Below are positions 60,041-64,000 of a stretch of 64,000 bases of DNA, piece after piece. The stretch is taken from NCBI RefSeq assembly GCF_039523435.1, contig NZ_BAAAFH010000003.1, forward strand, positions 496,001 through 560,000. The letters are read 5' to 3'. The stretch comes from Wandonia haliotis (GTDB taxonomy: Bacteria > Bacteroidota > Bacteroidia > Flavobacteriales_D > Crocinitomicaceae). Both the position numbers and the translations under genes were made by a program. The stretch's first letter is position 1. The number at the start of each line of letters is the position of its first letter. The notes beneath the pieces are model-generated. The model was not told the origin of the DNA. It made no database searches and saw only the letters and a list, made by a program, of their open reading frames with translations.

Positions 60041-61353
60041 GACAGTTACTTACAATACTACTGCTTGTACTGACCTTTTGTGAAGCCACAGGGCAGAATT
60101 CATATACATTGGATACCTATATTTCGGCAGTTCTTGAGAATGATTTCGGGATCAAACTGATGAAAAATGAAGTGCTTATTTCGGAGAATGAAAACAACCC
60201 TGGAGCAGCAGGATATTTACCGACAATTGGTGTGACTGCTGAGCAGAACTGGACAATCAATAGTGCACGACAGGAATTTTTAAGCGGGCAGGTGAATGAA
60301 GCTTCCAATGCAAAAAACCAGGCATTTACGGCAGGATTGATGTTGAACTGGACTTTCTTCGATGGCTTTAGGATGTTTGCAACTGACAAGAAACTGGACT
60401 TGTTGGAAGAACAGACGAAATTGAACCTTGCAGCCGAAATGGAGATGAAGATTTACAGTGCGACATTGTCCTATTATACCTATCTGGTTTTGTCGGAGAT
60501 GAAAAAAGTATATGAACAATCTGTAGATCTTTCTCATGCTCGTAGGGAGTTACTCGAATTGCGTGTGGAAAAAGGAGCGGCATCTGAAATGGAGCTTATT
60601 CAGGCAAGATTAGATGTAACAGCTGATAGTGCTGTGTTGTTGGATAATATGCGAGCCACTGAGCAATTGCGTGCGGAGATGAACAAGTTGTTAGGGCGTT
60701 CACCAGAAATTGAATTGCAATTAGAGGGAGAACTTCCTGAAACAATCAAGCAGTTAACATGGGAGCAGTTGACAGAAGCCGTCCTGACACAAAATACTAC
60801 TTTGCTACTGGCGAAATCCGGTATTGCTGTGCGTGAGAAGGAGAGAAAGGAAGCATTGAGTCGTTATTATCCTCAGTTGGCTTTTTACGGAGCATATAAT
60901 TTTGGTACATCTCAGAATGAAGTTGGTTTTCTTTTGTCTAACAGAAGTTATGGACCTCAGTTTGGATTGACACTTCGTTGGGACATTCTTGATGGACTGA
61001 CGCGGATGAAGGATACTAAAAATGCCCGGATTCGGATAGAAAGCGCCGGTATAGTTGCCGAACAACAAGAGCTGGCGGTAAAAACTGAATTGCACATAGC
61101 TTTTCAAGACTACGAGTGGGCCGTTAGAATGATGGAATTCGAGCAACGGAACGCAATGGAAGCTGAGGAAATGGCCGATATTATGGAAAAATCGCTCCAA
61201 TCTGGGGCATTAACTCCGTTGGAGCTCCGGGAAATTCAGTTTGGGATAACACTTGCGCGTAGCCGGTTATTGAACGCACAGTTAAATTATCTTACTTCAA
61301 CGTTGAACATTTCACTGGCTTCAGGAGATTTTAAAAACCTCCTGACAGATTAA
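60037..61353 (+). CDS. TolC-family outer-membrane efflux channel
   Basis: A 438-residue protein with a signal peptide and the duplicated outer-membrane-efflux-protein repeat: long alpha-helical segments with heptad character (ENENNPGAAGYLPTIGVTAEQNW..., REKERKEALSRYYPQLAFYGAYNFG) and beta-strand turns. Together with the adaptor and pump encoded upstream it completes a tripartite export system. It overlaps the pump gene by 4 nt and, convergently, the stop of the AI-2E-type gene by 4 nt. It does not resemble the LolA-type or porin families. Confidence 0.9.
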   Translation: MRQLLTILLLVLTFCEATGQNSYTLDTYISAVLENDFGIKLMKNEVLISENENNPGAAGYLPTIGVTAEQNWTINSARQEFLSGQVNEASNAKNQAFTAGLMLNWTFFDGFRMFATDKKLDLLEEQTKLNLAAEMEMKIYSATLSYYTYLVLSEMKKVYEQSVDLSHARRELLELRVEKGAASEMELIQARLDVTADSAVLLDNMRATEQLRAEMNKLLGRSPEIELQLEGELPETIKQLTWEQLTEAVLTQNTTLLLAKSGIAVREKERKEALSRYYPQLAFYGAYNFGTSQNEVGFLLSNRSYGPQFGLTLRWDILDGLTRMKDTKNARIRIESAGIVAEQQELAVKTELHIAFQDYEWAVRMMEFEQRNAMEAEEMADIMEKSLQSGALTPLELREIQFGITLARSRLLNAQLNYLTSTLNISLASGDFKNLLTD

Positions 61354-62366
61354 TCCTCGTTGGCCATTAATTTCCCGAAAGGCTTCAGCTCTTCACTGGA
61401 GTTGAAAAGAATGCGGAGTACTGCAAGAATTGGAATAGTCAGCACAAGTCCCATAATGCCTGAAAGCGCTCCCATAATTAACAGTCCCAACATAAGAATA
61501 ACGGGGTTGATGTTTACGGCATTTCCGACAATCTTTGGTGTAATGAGATTTCCTTCAAGAAACTGCACAAGAATAAAAAGTCCCAGAACAGCTACCGGAT
61601 AAAAGAGGGAGTCTTTCGTTAATACAGCAATGGTAATGGGCAAAAGTGCTCCCAATACAACACCAATATACGGAAGTAAAGTAAGCAGTGCACATAAAAT
61701 ACCGAGGAGTAGCCAGTAAGGAATTCCTAAAAAATAGAGTCCGGTAGAAAGGAGTACACCTACTGTAAGAATCACAAAGAACAAGCCGGAAATATAATTC
61801 CGAACAGACTGATTGATTGACTGTGCTACAGATTTAGCTGAATCAATGTTTTTTGCAAATTTTAGCTCAATAAAAGCTTCTGCCCGATCCCGGTATACTA
61901 ACATAAAAAATACATATACAGGAATGGTTACCATCATCATTACCGTAGAGGATATATAGGTAATGATTTGTTGTAGATAATCGGCAGAGTTTGTTACAAT
62001 GTCCGTTGAAAAGCGTTCGATATTCTCTGCGATATTCAGGTCGGCAAACCATGCACTGGCTTGTTGTACGGCACCGGTGTTGGATTTAACAGTTTCAGGC
62101 AAGTCTTTTACCATCTGATCAATTTCCAGATAAAGAAAGAAACCAACACCGCAAATTAATGTAGTCAGACTCAAAACAGCCAGGAGAGAGGATAGCCAAA
62201 CCGGAAACTTCCGTCGCTCAAGAAAGTTAACAACAGGTAGAAGTAACAGGGAAATAAAGACCGAAAAGATAAAAGGCATTACAATATTTCCTCCATAATA
62301 GAGGAGGAGACAAATCATAAATGTTATGATGAGGTAATTAGCCCATTTTGAAGAAGCAGTATTCAT
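61350..62366 (-). CDS. AI-2E family transporter (PerM/YdiK/TqsA type)
   Basis: A 338-residue membrane protein with about eight helices: two or three N-terminal ones, a hydrophilic middle loop (about 90-140) and a C-terminal bundle with LLPYIGVVLGALLPI and EGNLITPKIVGNAVNINPVILMLGLLIMGALSGIMGLVLTIP in part, the family signature. Members are uncharacterised permeases or Na+/H+-type antiporters; the AI-2 role applies only to some. It overlaps the upstream small membrane protein gene by 4 nt. Confidence 0.88.
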   Translation of the reverse strand: MNTASSKWANYLIITFMICLLLYYGGNIVMPFIFSVFISLLLLPVVNFLERRKFPVWLSSLLAVLSLTTLICGVGFFLYLEIDQMVKDLPETVKSNTGAVQQASAWFADLNIAENIERFSTDIVTNSADYLQQIITYISSTVMMMVTIPVYVFFMLVYRDRAEAFIELKFAKNIDSAKSVAQSINQSVRNYISGLFFVILTVGVLLSTGLYFLGIPYWLLLGILCALLTLLPYIGVVLGALLPITIAVLTKDSLFYPVAVLGLFILVQFLEGNLITPKIVGNAVNINPVILMLGLLIMGALSGIMGLVLTIPILAVLRILFNSSEELKPFGKLMANED

Positions 62367-62665
62367 GATGATGTATTTTTAGTCCCAAGTGAAGCCCGGT
62401 AACCAATAATTACCGGAAGTAGAAAGTTAATCAAAAAAATGAATAACCAACCAACAGGTCTTAGGCGTAAATCAACTAACCCTGTTCCGGAATAAGCCTC
62501 AATATATTTTTCTTTATTGATGAGATATTGAAGACTCATCTTTTCATGAATCTCTTCTCCTGATGCCATAACTGCTACTCCATCATACAATTCGACCGGA
62601 GCCAGAAAAGTAATTAATGCGATGATAATAAATGCTGCTATTCCTATTACAACAGGTCTGTTCAT
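62363..62665 (-). CDS. Small two-helix membrane protein, unknown
   Basis: The 100-residue protein has two transmembrane helices (about residues 6-24 and 71-90) and a ~45-residue loop between them containing GEEIHEKMSLQYLINKEKYIEAY. I do not recognise the family. It lies between a sensor histidine kinase (5 nt upstream) and an AI-2E-type transporter (4-nt overlap), and could be an accessory or regulatory subunit for either. Coding status is supported by the tight coupling. Confidence 0.7.
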   Translation of the reverse strand: MNRPVVIGIAAFIIIALITFLAPVELYDGVAVMASGEEIHEKMSLQYLINKEKYIEAYSGTGLVDLRLRPVGWLFIFLINFLLPVIIGYRASLGTKNTSS

Positions 62666-62670
62666 ACGTT

Positions 62671-64000
62671 TTATTTTTTAGGTAAACTGATTCTAAAGGT
62701 AGTTCCTTTTCCCGGTTCCGAACGAAGAACAAATACACTTCCTTTGTGGTAGGTATGTACAATCCGACGAACGAGGGATAAACCAAGCCCCCAACCGCGT
62801 GTTTTGGTTGTAAAGCCGGGTTCGAAAATTGTCTTTTGCATATTTGCAGGAATACCTTTCCCTGTATCAGTAATGTCAATATAGACCTTCTTGGGACCTT
62901 GCTCAAGGAGGACGGTGAGTTCTCCCTGTCCCTCCATAGCATCTACGGCATTTTTACATATATTTTCGATTACCCATTCCAACAACGGAGCGTTATGCGC
63001 CAGTATAATTTCATCTTCAGAATGCGTAAAGCGAAAAGTAACCTTTGAGGAAATCCGGGAACGCAGATAGTCAGTTACGTGAGATACTGTATCCACAATA
63101 TTCTGATCTGTCAACATAGCCCCAGAACCAATTTTCTGAAATCGATCTGCTATTATTGTCAGCCGGTCAATGTCTTTATTCATCTCATTCAAATCCTCTT
63201 TGGGGACTCCTTTTGCTTCCAGTAACTGAATCCAGGCCATCAGAGAAGAAAGAGGGGTTCCTAGCTGGTGTGCTGTTTCTTTAGCCATTCCTGCCCAAAC
63301 CTGATTCTGTTCGGCTTTACGAAAAGTACTGAAGACAAGATACCCGATGAGAATGAAAAGTCCGATACTTCCAAATTGCAAATAAGGATAAAAACGAAGT
63401 TGTTGTAGTTCTTCACTTTCATCAAAATAGACAACTCCGGTTTGATAATCCTGAAAACTAATTTCAAGAGAATCGTGCATTGCAGAGATTATCTTTTTTT
63501 CATCAGGAAGAAGTTTTCCTATCCGGGAGGTGAGAGAGTCAATATTTGTTTCAATGACTTCCCGGTTGTTTTTATTAATAAATACAACCGGAACAAGAGA
63601 TCGGTTGTCAATCAACTCGCGGTTAAAGGCATGAATCAGCGAATCTCTCTGGTTCTCAAGATGACCTAATTTTCTGGAATCAAAATAGTAAAAACGCTGA
63701 TTGATATTGCGGTACACTTCTACTTCAATAGGTTCATGCGAGTCTTGCCACGATTCACTTAGTGTCACTAATGAATCATTGAATTTTTTATCGATAGCCT
63801 TTTTGTCAGATTCAGGATATAATTCACGCAGTTTATCTTTATCAAACCCAAGGTTAATATGACTAAGTACTTTGTTGTTCCTGTCCATCAATATGACTGG
63901 AATATCATCATTTGCCTGGATAATTTCAAGCAGGAATGTGTAATCCATGTTCATATTGAAGTCCTGAGAAGGTTTGGCGAGTTCGCGGGTTGCTTTTGCC
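62671..64000 (-). CDS. Sensor histidine kinase, N-terminally cut by the window edge
   Basis: The frame stays open upstream of the ATG at 63954 to the right edge (codons read ...LAKPSQDFN before it), so the gene is truncated at its 5' end. The visible part has a periplasmic-like region (to about 63370), a transmembrane helix (IGLFILIGYLVF), then the dimerisation box KETAHQLGTPLSSL with the phospho-acceptor His, the N box NICKNAVDAMEG, G1 DTGKGIP and G2 GWGLGLSLV. No response regulator is in view. It is likely the first gene of the operon with the small membrane protein and the AI-2E-type transporter. Confidence 0.9.
   Translation of the reverse strand, partial: AKATRELAKPSQDFNMNMDYTFLLEIIQANDDIPVILMDRNNKVLSHINLGFDKDKLRELYPESDKKAIDKKFNDSLVTLSESWQDSHEPIEVEVYRNINQRFYYFDSRKLGHLENQRDSLIHAFNRELIDNRSLVPVVFINKNNREVIETNIDSLTSRIGKLLPDEKKIISAMHDSLEISFQDYQTGVVYFDESEELQQLRFYPYLQFGSIGLFILIGYLVFSTFRKAEQNQVWAGMAKETAHQLGTPLSSLMAWIQLLEAKGVPKEDLNEMNKDIDRLTIIADRFQKIGSGAMLTDQNIVDTVSHVTDYLRSRISSKVTFRFTHSEDEIILAHNAPLLEWVIENICKNAVDAMEGQGELTVLLEQGPKKVYIDITDTGKGIPANMQKTIFEPGFTTKTRGWGLGLSLVRRIVHTYHKGSVFVLRSEPGKGTTFRISLPKK

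Overview
The window is an ordinary-looking, gene-dense stretch of a Bacteroidota chromosome, most likely Flavobacteriales. The evidence is: a gliding-motility ATPase (GldA-like), a secreted metalloprotease with a C-terminal type IX secretion sorting tail, many Bacteroidota-type -7 boxes (TAnnTTTG, some with a TTG/TTTG -33 box 17-21 nt upstream), a short NusA, a CruF-like carotenoid protein, DUF4476 and DUF4920 proteins, few strong Shine-Dalgarno sites and modest GC content. I saw no rRNA, tRNA, insertion sequence, prophage, CRISPR array or origin. Both ends cut genes: the 3' end of trpS on the left and a histidine kinase lacking its N-terminus on the right.

Layout. 1-8164: trpS end, an orphan oligopeptide-binding lipoprotein, gldA, rsgA-dtd, cysS, a MORN-repeat protein and an NAD-dependent threonine dehydrogenase. 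8165-10944: tyrosine catabolism genes hmgA-hpd behind an unusual 5' region (consensus promoter, palindrome over the -7 box, about 135-nt leader with a 7-codon upstream ORF). 10967-14616: T9SS-exported M43-type metalloprotease, a small lipoprotein and a DUF3108 protein. 14773-17669: a coupled four-gene operon (polysaccharide deacetylase, LolA-like, FabZ-like dehydratase, GT2-DUF2062) resembling part of aryl-polyene/flexirubin-type loci. 17670-20716: ppk-ppx polyphosphate operon. 20802-27441: TerB-like small protein, PpiD-type foldase, CNNM/CBS protein, purD, an unknown protein and an SDR. 27563-33806: DUF4476 protein, arsC, lepA, PGI/PMI, lipB and a serine hydrolase.

33820-41285: translation and nucleotide block: rimP-nusA-infB behind a consensus promoter followed by a terminator-like hairpin, then a DUF4920/CxxCH lipoprotein pair, prs and the L25/Ctc gene. 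41338-48624: carotenoid protein, then a leftward run of envelope-related genes (LEA-2 lipoprotein, DUF218, DUF255, YD-like protein), an M20 dipeptidase and an MDR oxidoreductase. 48696-55884: HI0933-type flavoprotein, alpha/beta hydrolase, GT2 plus a membrane protein, pgk and ruvB. 55912-61353: complete tripartite RND efflux operon with a perfect 20-bp palindrome over its -7 box. 61350-64000: AI-2E family transporter, a two-helix membrane protein and a sensor kinase, overlapping or tightly spaced.

Most genes are core housekeeping genes. The most distinctive signals are regulatory: the hmgA leader, two palindromes that extend the TTTG of a -7 box into a TTTGTTC half-site, the rimP leader hairpin, and several promoters placed so close to start codons that leaderless transcripts are predicted. 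I found no strong case for a wholly new multigene system.
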